Assembly: GCA_024687205.1 (NCBI GenBank)
Contig: JAILES010000063.1
Location: forward strand, 58,508 to 122,507
Reading direction: 5' to 3'
DNA from: Lachnospiraceae bacterium
GTDB taxonomy: Bacteria > Bacillota > Clostridia > Lachnospirales > Lachnospiraceae
DNA length: 64,000 bases
This document shows positions 1-8,215 of this stretch, piece after piece (position 1 is the first letter of the stretch; each line of letters opens with the position of its first letter). A model generated the notes under the pieces. The model saw nothing but the letters and a program-made list of their open reading frames with translations. It did no database searches and had not been told where the DNA came from. The position numbers and the translations under genes were made by a program.

Positions 1-264
1 GCAGTAAAAGAGAACGGGGACGAGGCTTTTACGCTGGGGGACCTGCTGGACATCTATTACGGAAAGCAGACTTACGCAAGGTATGATAAGTCTGCTCTGC
101 AATGGAATAAGTTTGTTCATGATTTCTGCGAAGATGAAGCTACAAATGTATTTCCGGAAAAACTTAAAGCGGCAGCTGCTCTGTGGAAGATAGTACGAGA
201 ATCCGACAGGGAGAAGATCTATACACATGAGCTGCTGGAGGAATTCCGGGAAGCAATAAAGTAA
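1..264 (+). CDS. C-terminal fragment of unrecognised protein (5' truncated)
   Basis: An open frame enters at base 1 and ends at TAA 262-264, giving 87 residues of a protein whose start lies outside the window. The sequence is mixed alpha-helical in character, with an aromatic patch YYGKQTYARYD and a charged C-terminus ending EEFREAIK. No motif is recognised. The next gene starts 11 nt downstream with a GGAG ribosome binding site, so both are probably in one transcription unit. Confidence 0.6.
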   Translation, partial: AVKENGDEAFTLGDLLDIYYGKQTYARYDKSALQWNKFVHDFCEDEATNVFPEKLKAAAALWKIVRESDREKIYTHELLEEFREAIK

Positions 265-275
265 GGAGTTGGAAA

Positions 276-851
276 ATGATATATGTAAAGAAAACGGACA
301 GATCCTGTTTTGAAATGTATGATTCCGTAAGCATGAATGTGGATGTACGAAGCGAATACAGGATAAAAAGGCTTGATAACGGGCTTGGCGGAATGATATT
401 CGAGGAAGTTCCGGTCACCCCCTATGTTAAAGATCTGAGCGTATATGAGCGCGCTACGGAATATGAGAAAGAATTTGATATCACATACTGGAGTTTTTAT
501 ATGGCCTTTGATGATGAAAAGCCGGTAGGAGCGTTAACGGTAGCTGCACGTACGGATAAACTGTATATGCTTGCAGGACGTGAGGATGCCTGCGTTCTAT
601 GGGATATCCGTGTGGCGGATGCATATAAGCATCAGGGCATAGGGCAGAAAATGCTGGATCTTGCAATTAAGGATGCCAAGGCAGCCGGCTATAAACAGAT
701 GATCATCGAATGTCAGAACAATAATGTTCCGGCATGTAAGTTTTATCATAAGCAGGGGGCACTGTTGTCGAAACTCGATATGTATGCTTATTATGATGAG
801 CCGGATTGCAGGAACGAAGTACAGTTTATCTGGTATCTGGATCTTAACTGA
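276..851 (+). CDS. GNAT acetyltransferase, streptothricin acetyltransferase-like
   Basis: 191 residues. The GNAT acetyl-CoA loop is HQGIGQ at about 119-124, followed by the beta5 region CQNNNVPACKFY at 146-157. The N-terminal TPYVKD, the CQNNNVPACKFYH block and the C-terminal FIWYLDL resemble the streptothricin acetyltransferase (Sat/SatA) branch, which acetylates the beta-lysine of streptothricin. The family call is from memory of those motifs; the substrate here is inference. The start ATG follows GGAGTT by seven bases. It is the first of a run of small transferases on the same strand, and a REP-like hairpin begins three bases after its stop. Confidence 0.75.
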   Translation: MIYVKKTDRSCFEMYDSVSMNVDVRSEYRIKRLDNGLGGMIFEEVPVTPYVKDLSVYERATEYEKEFDITYWSFYMAFDDEKPVGALTVAARTDKLYMLAGREDACVLWDIRVADAYKHQGIGQKMLDLAIKDAKAAGYKQMIIECQNNNVPACKFYHKQGALLSKLDMYAYYDEPDCRNEVQFIWYLDLN

Positions 852-853
852 AA

Positions 854-881
854 CCGATCAGGGGGACGGTTCTCTGATCGG
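854..881. repeat. REP-like palindrome, copy 1 (reverse orientation)
   Basis: An 8-bp perfect inverted repeat, CCGATCAG and CTGATCGG, flanks GGGGACGGTTCT. It lies between the Sat-like gene and the P-loop kinase gene, 19 bases before the latter's ATG. The core is the reverse complement of the family core AACCGTCCCC found throughout the window. Confidence 0.85.
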
Positions 882-900
882 AAAATAACACGGAGGAGAA

Positions 901-1470
901 ATGGCAGATATATATTTTATTTCAGGGCCCTGTGGCTGCGGTAAAACAACACTTACGGACAAACTGGCAAAGTATATGGTAAAGGTTGAGAAAAAAAGGC
1001 AGGTCTATGTGATCCATGGCGATGATTTCCATCAGGGCTTTGTGCTGCGTTTGTATGAAGAAGGGCCTTTCTGGGAAGATGGACAGGCGGCAGACAGGAT
1101 AGAATGGCAGGAGATACTTAAGTTTAACTGGGAATGCATCATTGACATAGCGGCTAAAGTACTAAAACGGGAAATGGACGTTTTGATCGATTACATAGTT
1201 GAAGATGAGATGCCGCTTCTGAAAACATTGTCTGAAGAGTATCATGCCGGACTTCACTATCTGGTACTTACTGCAGCTGAAGATGAGATAAGAAAACGTA
1301 TCGAAATGCGCGGTGATACGGAAATGGTTGAACGGGCATTATTCCTGAAGGAAAAGCTGGAGAATGCGGCAGAGAACAGGGGACACATCTATGATAATAC
1401 GGGAAAGAGCATAGAAATTGAAACCGAAGAAATAGCAGCATTGATAAAGAAGGGATCGTTGATCTGTTAG
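901..1470 (+). CDS. P-loop nucleotide kinase-like protein
   Basis: 189 residues with a Walker A motif GPCGCGKTT at 9-17 and an acidic strand VLIDYIVEDE about 100 residues later, as in small AAA_33/zeta-toxin-like and nucleoside-kinase-type P-loop proteins. The substrate cannot be told. The start follows GGAGGAGAA. It is the first of three consecutive P-loop kinase-like genes (to 2526), suggesting related small-molecule phosphorylation. The C-terminus is charged and lacks any second domain. Confidence 0.7.
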   Translation: MADIYFISGPCGCGKTTLTDKLAKYMVKVEKKRQVYVIHGDDFHQGFVLRLYEEGPFWEDGQAADRIEWQEILKFNWECIIDIAAKVLKREMDVLIDYIVEDEMPLLKTLSEEYHAGLHYLVLTAAEDEIRKRIEMRGDTEMVERALFLKEKLENAAENRGHIYDNTGKSIEIETEEIAALIKKGSLIC

Positions 1471-1486
1471 AAGGAGAGTTAAGAAA

Positions 1487-1999
1487 ATGGAAAAAGGAAA
1501 GATAATTTTTTTAAACGGTGTTACCAGTTCGGGTAAAACATCGATAGTTGAGGCACTGCAGGCGCGCAGGGATGTGTTCTTCTATGTGGTTGCCAATGAC
1601 CTGTTTCAGGAAATGGTTGGTGAACAGTATCTGGAGGAGAATTACTGGAAGTATCTTTCGGAAGTGATCATCATGATGTATCACACTGCAAAGCTTTATT
1701 CCGATATGGGTAAGAATGTTCTGATCGACGGAATACTTGTAGAGCGTGATGAGATCAAACCGCATTATCAGAAGCTTAAAGAGATATTAAAAGACAGCCC
1801 GCTTGATATTGTAGAAGCGTATTGTCCGTTAGAGATCTGCAGGCAGAGAAACATCGAGCGCGTAGACAGATATGAAAGCCAGTCTGATGAACAGGCGGAA
1901 CTGATGAGTAAGGATATCGATTACAGTCTGCGCGTGGATACCAGTAAGTTAACTGCGGAAGAATGTGCGGAAGAGATCATACGGAAGTTGTTTATGTGA
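1487..1999 (+). CDS. Chloramphenicol phosphotransferase-like P-loop kinase
   Basis: 170 residues. Walker A is GVTSSGKT at 11-18, preceded by KIIFLN, and an AND motif follows at about 37-39 where CPT family enzymes carry the catalytic aspartate. The motif order, the helix around QARRDVFFYVVANDLFQEM and the VLIDGI strand fit the CPT family (self-resistance kinase of chloramphenicol producers and its many uncharacterised homologues). The drug substrate is inference; other homologues may act on unrelated alcohols. SD GGAGAG, 17 bases after the preceding gene. Confidence 0.7.
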   Translation: MEKGKIIFLNGVTSSGKTSIVEALQARRDVFFYVVANDLFQEMVGEQYLEENYWKYLSEVIIMMYHTAKLYSDMGKNVLIDGILVERDEIKPHYQKLKEILKDSPLDIVEAYCPLEICRQRNIERVDRYESQSDEQAELMSKDIDYSLRVDTSKLTAEECAEEIIRKLFM

Positions 2000-2037
2000 A
2001 ATGATGATGCAGCTGCAGGCCTATATGGTGGATGATC

Positions 2038-2526
2038 ATGAAAATAATAATAATTAACGGCCCGATGGGGATCGGAAAAACAACAGCAGGTAACTTTATC
2101 GCAGACAGGCATCCCGGAACCGCATTAATAGACGGGGACTGGTGCATGGATATCCATCCTTTTGTGGGAAACAGGGAAACAAAGAAAATGGCTGTTGATA
2201 ACATTCTGCATATGATACGTAATTACCGGGAATGTTCGGAATGCGGGATGATCGTGCTCGCCTGGCTGATGGATGATGCATGGGTATATGAAAAGCTGAC
2301 TGCAGGGATCAGGGAGTCAGGGCTTGAGATAAGGAGTGTTACCCTTGTCTGCGGTGAAGAACAATTGAGAAAACAGTGGATGGCAGATAAGAACTGTCCG
2401 TGGCGAACCGGGGAATGGCTGGAGGCGGCGCTTAAGTCGCTGGATCATTTCTCGCAGGCGGATAACTGTATCAATACGAGCGGGCTATCCGTGGAAGAGG
2501 TCGCGGACCTGATTGAAGGAGAATGA
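2038..2526 (+). CDS. P-loop kinase-like protein
   Basis: 162 residues from ATG 2038. An in-frame ATG at 2032 is less likely because the only purine-rich SD (GGTGG, 2025-2029) would be too close. Walker A is NGPMGIGKTT at 7-16, then DGDW at about 33-36, typical of small adenylate/shikimate-kinase-like AAA_33 proteins. CPWRTGEW lies near residue 120. Substrate unknown. It completes a three-gene P-loop block and is followed six bases later by a GNAT gene. Confidence 0.65.
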   Translation: MKIIIINGPMGIGKTTAGNFIADRHPGTALIDGDWCMDIHPFVGNRETKKMAVDNILHMIRNYRECSECGMIVLAWLMDDAWVYEKLTAGIRESGLEIRSVTLVCGEEQLRKQWMADKNCPWRTGEWLEAALKSLDHFSQADNCINTSGLSVEEVADLIEGE

Positions 2527-2532
2527 AAGAAA

Positions 2533-3066
2533 ATGGTATATTACAAAGACGATGAACTGATCATACGCTCTATGGAAGAGGCGGATGATAAGGAATTTTA
2601 TGAAGCGCTTACTGCACAGGGCTGGCATCCGCAGACAGGTGACTGGCTGAAAAGAATGAAAGAAGAGACTGAAGGAAAGTGCATTACACTGACAGCCGTG
2701 TATCAGGAACAGGCGGCAGGCTATGTGTATCTCTATAAGACGGTCAATGAAGGGCCGTTTAGGGGAAAAGGCTGGCCGATGATCGTTGATTTCAACGTCC
2801 TGAAAAAGTTTCAGAGGAAGGGTATAGGCAACAGGCTTATGGATGCGGCAGAGAGGCTGGCGGTCGTGTATGCGGATACGGTCTGTCTGGGAGTCGGAGT
2901 ATGTGACAGCTATGGCAGTGCACAGAGGATGTACGTAAAACGCGGATACATCCCCGATGGATCGGGAGTATGGTATCAGGATAAACAATGCGTGCAATAT
3001 GAGACGGTCTGCACAGTTGATGATGATCTGATAATGTATCTTTATAAAAAACTGAAGGATAATTGA
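2533..3066 (+). CDS. GNAT family N-acetyltransferase
   Basis: 177 residues. The acetyl-CoA pyrophosphate loop is RKGIGN at 95-100 with helix alpha3 RLMDAAERLA, and the beta5-alpha4 region SYGSAQRMYVKRGY is clear. It resembles generic Acetyltransf_1 proteins, without a recognisable acceptor specificity. Probably cotranscribed with the flanking genes (six bases after the preceding stop). Confidence 0.8.
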   Translation: MVYYKDDELIIRSMEEADDKEFYEALTAQGWHPQTGDWLKRMKEETEGKCITLTAVYQEQAAGYVYLYKTVNEGPFRGKGWPMIVDFNVLKKFQRKGIGNRLMDAAERLAVVYADTVCLGVGVCDSYGSAQRMYVKRGYIPDGSGVWYQDKQCVQYETVCTVDDDLIMYLYKKLKDN

Positions 3067-3079
3067 GGAGGATGATTTT

Positions 3080-3529
3080 ATGGAATATCAATTTAAAACT
3101 CTCCGGGAGATACCGGAAAAGAAGGATATGGCGGCACAGTGGTTTCATGAAAAGTGGGGTGTACCCAAAGAAGCCTATCTCGAATGTATGGAAGCTTATC
3201 TGGGCAAAGAAACGGAATACGGCTGGTACGTCTGTTTTGACGGCGATAAGATAATCGGCGGATTGGGAGTGATCGATAACGATTTTCATGACCGAAAGGA
3301 TCTGGCACCGAATGTCTGTGCCGTATTCGTTGATGAAGAATACAGAAAACAGGGGATCGCGGGAAAGCTGCTGAATCTGGTAGTGGAAGACCAGCGTGCA
3401 CATGGTATTTCACCTTTATATCTGGTAACTGACCACACCGGCTTTTATGAGCGCTATGGCTGGGAATTCTTCTGCATGGCTCAGGGGGATGATGAACCTG
3501 AACCCACAAGATTATATATACACAAATGA
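3080..3529 (+). CDS. GNAT family N-acetyltransferase
   Basis: 149 residues, a minimal GNAT. The loop RKQGIAG at 89-95 follows the strand NVCAVFVDEEY, and TGFYERYGW near 120-128 is the alpha4 tyrosine region. SD GAGGAGG lies close upstream. Acceptor unknown. Fifteen bases separate it from the methyltransferase gene. Confidence 0.8.
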   Translation: MEYQFKTLREIPEKKDMAAQWFHEKWGVPKEAYLECMEAYLGKETEYGWYVCFDGDKIIGGLGVIDNDFHDRKDLAPNVCAVFVDEEYRKQGIAGKLLNLVVEDQRAHGISPLYLVTDHTGFYERYGWEFFCMAQGDDEPEPTRLYIHK

Positions 3530-3544
3530 AAAGAAGGATATCAC

Positions 3545-4480
3545 ATGGAATACAGTACTAAAATATCTGAAAGGATGTGGAATCTGCCTGACAAAGGAGA
3601 GCTGGAAGCAGAGAGGGAGCAGACCTTCATCGATGATATCGTGCAGAAATCGCATATAGAAAAGGAACTCCTGAGCAGTCTGGATGGCATTGAAACTGTT
3701 TTTGACGGCGGAGGCGGCTGCGGCAGATTTTCAATCCTGCTGGCTAAACAGGGATGTAAAGTCACTCACTTTGATATATCCAGGCCGATGATAGATAAGG
3801 CAAAAGAGCTGGCTGAGAAATCAGGTGTTCTTGACAGGATGACTTTTGTAAAAGGAGCGTTGGAGGATCTTTCCGCATATGAGGACGGGACGTTTGATCT
3901 GGTGATGTCTTTTGATGCGCCGATATCCTATACATATCCGAAGCAGGAAAAAACCATAAAGGAACTGGTGAGAATAGCAAAGAAACGTATCATCATAAGC
4001 GTATCAAGCAGGCTGGGGTCATTGCCTTATCTTGCAAATCCTCTTCAGAAAAATCAGTTTATCCTGGATCCCGAGTGTGACAATGACTGGGTGAAGTGGT
4101 GTCTGGAAAGCCGGGACCGGATGGTTGAAAATTTCAGTTTTGATAAACAGAAACTGACGGATACTTATGAGAACGGATTGATGTGTGATATTGAAGAGAC
4201 CAGGAAGGCTTACGAAAACGGTGAGGCGCCCTGGTGTATCACCTATCACTTTATGCCGGATGAGCTTAAAGGCATACTGGAGGATTGCGGAGTAAGGAAT
4301 ATCAGCCTTGCGGGTCCGGGAGCTTTTGCCAGAACTATACCAAATGAGATACTTGTAAAGATAATAAACGATCCGGATCAAAGAGAGGATTTTCTTGAAT
4401 TTTGCCATATGTATGACAGCAATCCCTATGTATGCGGCATGGGCAAGGACAACCTGTTTGCGAAGGGAGAAATTGCCTGA
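3545..4480 (+). CDS. Class I SAM-dependent methyltransferase
   Basis: 311 residues. SAM motif I is VFDGGGGCGRFS at 52-63 and the acidic ribose-binding residue sits in HFDIS near 77. The post-motif region FDLVMSFDAPISY is motif IV. The C-terminal 130 residues form an extra substrate domain rich in acidic residues. Acceptor unknown. It overlaps no neighbour and precedes the GNAT-kinase fusion by 13 bases. Confidence 0.75.
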   Translation: MEYSTKISERMWNLPDKGELEAEREQTFIDDIVQKSHIEKELLSSLDGIETVFDGGGGCGRFSILLAKQGCKVTHFDISRPMIDKAKELAEKSGVLDRMTFVKGALEDLSAYEDGTFDLVMSFDAPISYTYPKQEKTIKELVRIAKKRIIISVSSRLGSLPYLANPLQKNQFILDPECDNDWVKWCLESRDRMVENFSFDKQKLTDTYENGLMCDIEETRKAYENGEAPWCITYHFMPDELKGILEDCGVRNISLAGPGAFARTIPNEILVKIINDPDQREDFLEFCHMYDSNPYVCGMGKDNLFAKGEIA

Positions 4481-4493
4481 AAGGTTATTAAAT

Positions 4494-5855
4494 ATGAACG
4501 AAGAAAAAAAGCAATTGGAGATGTGCTGGATCGTAACGGATGATCCGATAGAAATTGGGCTACCTGCCGGATATACGATGGAAAACTATGCAGGCGAACA
4601 GGATAAGCAGGCTTGGTGTGAATGCTGCCGTGAAGGTATGCTGATCGATGAGAAGGCGGGAACACAGGCTTTTGATGATTCGATGTCGGATGGGATAGTG
4701 GTCGATCTTTATAATGATGTTTTCTTCCTGAAGTATAAGGGAGAAGTGATCGGAACCGTTACAGCTTTTGTACGCGAGGACGGTAACGGCGAACTTCATA
4801 TGGTCAGCATATGTCTGGAATACAGAGGCAAGGGACTCAGCAGATATCTGAATGAAACCGGTAAGCTGAGGCTTCAGCGGGCCGGGGCAAAATGTATTTA
4901 TCTTACGACGGATGAATTCCGCAGGGGAGCGATAAAGGGTTATCTTTCTGCAGGTTTCCTGCCGGTCGATAACGATGCGGATATGCAGGACAGATGGGAA
5001 CAGGTACTGGATGATCTTGGTATCGTTAAAACGGATATGCTTGGTGAGGATCTTAGCGAAAGAAGTACCATATATCATATACCTGAGCCGATCCGTAAGT
5101 ATATAGCTGATAAAACATATCATACAGATAATGTCGGCTGCTCAGATTCGCAGGTTCGTATCTATGATGATTTCGTTCTTAAGATAGAGAAAGAAAGACC
5201 GGGACTGGCCGATATGGTAGCACTTATGAAATGGCTGGAGGGAAAACTGCCTGTACCGAAGGTGATCTGTACAGAATTAAGCAGAGGATACCGCTACCTT
5301 ATCATGAGTAAAGCCGAAGGGCGTATGGCCTGTGATCCATATTATATGGAGCGGCCGGGTGAACTGTTGCCGCTTCTTGCAGATACGATACGGCAGCTTT
5401 GGAGTATAGATTTATCCGCTTGTCCGCGAAAGCGCACGCTGGATACTGTGCTGAAGGAAGCAAGATACCGTGTGGAAAATGATATGGTGGATGTTGATGA
5501 CGCAGAGCCTGAGACCTACGGAGAAGGCGGATTCAAGGATCCATACGAGCTGTTATCCTGGCTGGAAGCTAACAGACCTAAAGAGGAGCCCGTATTCTCA
5601 CACGGGGATCTGTGCCTGCCTAATATATTTTTACGGGACGGAAAACTCAGCAGTCTTATAGACCTTGGAAATGCCGGAGTATGCGATAAATGGCAGGATC
5701 TGGCACTCTGCTACCGGAGCCTTAAACACAATGCTAACGGGAGTTACGCTAAGGTATATCCGGGGATAAATGAAGATGAACTGTTCAGCTTACTTGGCAT
5801 AGAGCCTGATCCGGAGAAGCTGCGGTACTATATACTTCTGGATGAGTTGTTCTAA
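4494..5855 (+). CDS. GNAT-APH(3')-like bifunctional fusion (acetyltransferase plus aminoglycoside phosphotransferase-like kinase)
   Basis: 453 residues from ATG 4494; an upstream in-frame extension overlaps the methyltransferase gene and is not needed. The N-terminal GNAT domain (about 20-175) has YRGKG at 110-114. The C-terminal domain (about 195-453) is an APH kinase: K230 in FVLKIE, catalytic loop FSHGDLCLPNIF at 368-379, metal loop LIDLGNAGVCDKW at 388-400, and a C-terminus ending ILLDELF, which matches the end of APH(3')-III as I remember it. Known bifunctional resistance enzymes such as AAC(6')-APH(2'') share the principle but not this kinase branch. Aminoglycoside activity is inference. 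All kinase catalytic residues appear intact. Confidence 0.85.
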   Translation: MNEEKKQLEMCWIVTDDPIEIGLPAGYTMENYAGEQDKQAWCECCREGMLIDEKAGTQAFDDSMSDGIVVDLYNDVFFLKYKGEVIGTVTAFVREDGNGELHMVSICLEYRGKGLSRYLNETGKLRLQRAGAKCIYLTTDEFRRGAIKGYLSAGFLPVDNDADMQDRWEQVLDDLGIVKTDMLGEDLSERSTIYHIPEPIRKYIADKTYHTDNVGCSDSQVRIYDDFVLKIEKERPGLADMVALMKWLEGKLPVPKVICTELSRGYRYLIMSKAEGRMACDPYYMERPGELLPLLADTIRQLWSIDLSACPRKRTLDTVLKEARYRVENDMVDVDDAEPETYGEGGFKDPYELLSWLEANRPKEEPVFSHGDLCLPNIFLRDGKLSSLIDLGNAGVCDKWQDLALCYRSLKHNANGSYAKVYPGINEDELFSLLGIEPDPEKLRYYILLDELF

Positions 5856-5906
5856 AGGAAATGCCCCGCGGGGATGCTATTATAGTCGGAAGGAGACTGC
5901 TGTAAC

Positions 5907-6401
5907 ATGATAAGCTTAAAAGCGATCACAAGAGATAATATTGATGAAGTGCTTGCGCTGCGCGTACGCGATGATCAGAAAGGCTTTGTGATCTCAACGG
6001 CAGAATCGCTCGCAAAAGCCTATGTATATCCGGATACGGCATATCCTTTTGCGGTGTATGATGAAGAAGTGTTGGTAGGCTATATCATGATGGGATATTA
6101 TGAGCTGAAGAAGTATTATACGCTTTGGGAATTTCTTATCGATCAAAGATATCAGAATAAAGGATATGGCAGGCAGGCGCTTAAGCATGGAATGCAATAT
6201 GTATGGGACAGATTCGGAGCTGTTGATATCTATACCGGGGTAGCACCCGGAAACAAAGCGGCAAAGCATTTATATGAATCTGCAGGATTTAAAGCTACCG
6301 GACTTATCGAGTGCGGTATGGAAGAGATGAGATGCGGCTCAGAACACAGCAGGGATCAGAGCGGCGCGTCCGGCATCAGAATGACAGGAGAAGAAAGATG
6401 A
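5907..6401 (+). CDS. GNAT acetyltransferase, BltD/spermidine acetyltransferase-like
   Basis: 164 residues. The N-terminus LKAITRDNIDEVLALRV, the FLIDQRYQNKGYGRQ loop (83-90) and NKAAKHLYESAGF match the pattern of diamine/polyamine acetyltransferases such as BltD. The last 25 residues (after LIECGMEEM) are Arg/Ser/Gly-rich and look like an extension beyond the family end. SD AAGGAG at 5889-5894. A GC-rich dyad CCCCGCGGGG at about 5863-5872 separates it from the preceding gene. Confidence 0.75.
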   Translation: MISLKAITRDNIDEVLALRVRDDQKGFVISTAESLAKAYVYPDTAYPFAVYDEEVLVGYIMMGYYELKKYYTLWEFLIDQRYQNKGYGRQALKHGMQYVWDRFGAVDIYTGVAPGNKAAKHLYESAGFKATGLIECGMEEMRCGSEHSRDQSGASGIRMTGEER

Positions 6402-7513
6402 ATACGGCAGGTACAAAGACAATTGAAACAGAACGTTTGATACTGCGCAGATACGTGGTTGAGGATGCAGAGGATATGTATAAGAACTGGGCGTCAGATC
6501 CGGAGGTAACTAAATTTCTGTCCTGGCCCACACATACAGATGTATCTGTGACCAGAGGGATACTGGAAAACTGGGTGTCACATTATGATGAGGGAAGAAC
6601 CTATAACTGGGGAATAAGCCTTAAGGGCAATGAACATGTTATCGGAAATATAGCTGTAGTTGAACGGAGTGAAAGAACCTGTTCCTATGAACTGGGCTAT
6701 TGCCTTGGAAGGGGATACTGGGGACGTGGGATCATGCCTGAAGCACTGCGGGCTGTGATACAGTATCTTTTTGCAGAGGAGAAAGATCTGAACCGTGTTT
6801 ATGCAAGCCATGATCTGCGTAATAAAAAATCAGGACGTGTGATGGAAAAAGCCGGGATGCATTATGACGGAAGCCTGCGTGCATCGAAGAAGAATAACAG
6901 GGGCTTTCATGACACCGCATATTACTCTGTGCTCCGCAGCGATATGGTTACGCATGAGCAATATGCAAAGCTTTTTGGCGAAATACATCCGGGATTTTTT
7001 GAAAGGGATTATATTCAAAAAGTTTCAGAGGATGAACCAGCTTCAGAGATGCTGCTCAGACTGCAGAGTTTTGATGAGAAGATCTATGATAAGGAATTAC
7101 CGGATAATATCCGCTTCGGCTATTATGACGGTGAGCTGAAAATGCTGAAGGAAGCGGTCAATGCCGTGCTTCCGCACTGGGTTCCGTTTTTTGACGTGAA
7201 GTCGCGGGTATACTGCGGTTTCGAAGACGGAAAGATAGTAAGCTTCTGTATGATCGAGGATTTCGGCGAGCATACGGTAAATGATATGTCATGGAAGATA
7301 GGCGGACCGGGCTGTGTGGGCACGCTTCCTGAGTACCGCGGCAGAGGGATAGGTCTTACGATGGTACGAAACGTCACAAAGATACTGCAGGACGAATTCT
7401 ATGACTACAGTTATATACATTATACTTATGAAACGGACTGGTATAATAAGCTTGGATATAAGACGTTTCTTAAATGGAACTGCAGGGGCATAGTTGAGGA
7501 AGACAATGAATAA
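6398..7513 (+). CDS. Tandem GNAT-GNAT acetyltransferase (RimJ-type plus second GNAT)
   Basis: 371 residues starting at ATG 6398, which overlaps the stop of the preceding gene and follows AGGAGAAGAAAG. Domain 1 (1-180) is a RimJ/RimL type acetyltransferase: TERLILRRY at 11-19, GRGYWGRGI at 104-112, then NKKSGRVMEKAGM. Domain 2 (about 195-371) is a separate GNAT fold with EYRGRGIG near 311-318 and WYNKLGYK. RimJ proteins are normally single-domain, about 180 residues. Both cofactor loops look intact. Targets unknown. Confidence 0.8.
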   Translation: MNTAGTKTIETERLILRRYVVEDAEDMYKNWASDPEVTKFLSWPTHTDVSVTRGILENWVSHYDEGRTYNWGISLKGNEHVIGNIAVVERSERTCSYELGYCLGRGYWGRGIMPEALRAVIQYLFAEEKDLNRVYASHDLRNKKSGRVMEKAGMHYDGSLRASKKNNRGFHDTAYYSVLRSDMVTHEQYAKLFGEIHPGFFERDYIQKVSEDEPASEMLLRLQSFDEKIYDKELPDNIRFGYYDGELKMLKEAVNAVLPHWVPFFDVKSRVYCGFEDGKIVSFCMIEDFGEHTVNDMSWKIGGPGCVGTLPEYRGRGIGLTMVRNVTKILQDEFYDYSYIHYTYETDWYNKLGYKTFLKWNCRGIVEEDNE

Positions 7514-8183
7514 ACTTGAAAAGATGGGAGAGTTCTTCAATGCCAGACTGGATGGATATGAAGAACATCAGATGACAACAATAGAATATGCGGAGGAGTT
7601 TTATCCGTACACCGCCGGGTGTTTGCCTGAGAGATCAAAAACCTGCATTTTGGATCTGGGCTGCGGAACAGGGCTGGAACTGGATCATTATTTCAAAGTG
7701 GTTCCGGATGCAAAAGTGACAGGTATCGACCTTGCTGAAGATATGCTTAAGGCTCTAAGAAAGAAGCATGCTGATAAGGATATAAGGTTGATAAATGCCT
7801 CTTATTTTGTAGAGCCCTTCGGAGAGGGAGTTTACGATGCGGCTGTTTCTGTTGAATCACTGCATCATTTCACGAAAGAAGAGAAGATCCCTTTATATAC
7901 AAAGTTGAATAAGGCTTTGAAAAACGGAGGGTATTTTATACTGACCGATTACTTTGCGCTTACTGATGAAGAGGAGAAACAAAGACGCAGTGAATTATTA
8001 GCGTTAAGAAAAGAGCAGGGCTTGCCGGATGGAGTGTTTTACCATTATGATACTCCGCTTACTGTAGAACATGAGACAGAAGCACTGCATGAGGCCGGCT
8101 TTACTTCTGTACAGGTGCTTAAAAGCTGGGGAGTAACTCATACCATTAAAGCAATAAAATCAACCGGGGGGACGGTTCTCTGA
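7506..8183 (+). CDS. Class I SAM-dependent methyltransferase with REP-encoded C-terminus
   Basis: 225 residues from ATG 7506, overlapping the previous stop by eight bases; an upstream TTG at 7494 is in frame but has a poorer SD. Motif I LDLGCGTG at about 48-55, acidic residue in GIDLA, motif IV VYDAAVSVESLHHF. The last residues STGGTVL and the TGA stop are read from the REP-like palindrome at 8161-8187, so the native C-terminus has been replaced or extended. Acceptor unknown. Confidence 0.75.
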   Translation: MNKLEKMGEFFNARLDGYEEHQMTTIEYAEEFYPYTAGCLPERSKTCILDLGCGTGLELDHYFKVVPDAKVTGIDLAEDMLKALRKKHADKDIRLINASYFVEPFGEGVYDAAVSVESLHHFTKEEKIPLYTKLNKALKNGGYFILTDYFALTDEEEKQRRSELLALRKEQGLPDGVFYHYDTPLTVEHETEALHEAGFTSVQVLKSWGVTHTIKAIKSTGGTVL

Positions 8184-8203
8184 TCGGCTCGTCCCACTGA
8201 TCG
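8161..8203. repeat. REP-like copy 2: reverse core plus partial forward core
   Basis: Reverse-orientation core GGGGGACGGTTCTCTGATCGG (within 8164-8187) followed by the partial forward core CGTCCCACTGATCG (8190-8203). It supplies the methyltransferase stop codon, and AAAAGGAG begins right after its end, so the SD of the DUF402 gene abuts it. Confidence 0.8.
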
Positions 8204-8215
8204 AAAAGGAGTTTT

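Noticed and set aside
4395..4493. 33-codon upstream extension of the GNAT-APH gene
   Set aside because: It overlaps the methyltransferase gene and lacks an SD; ATG 4494 gives the expected GNAT N-terminus.
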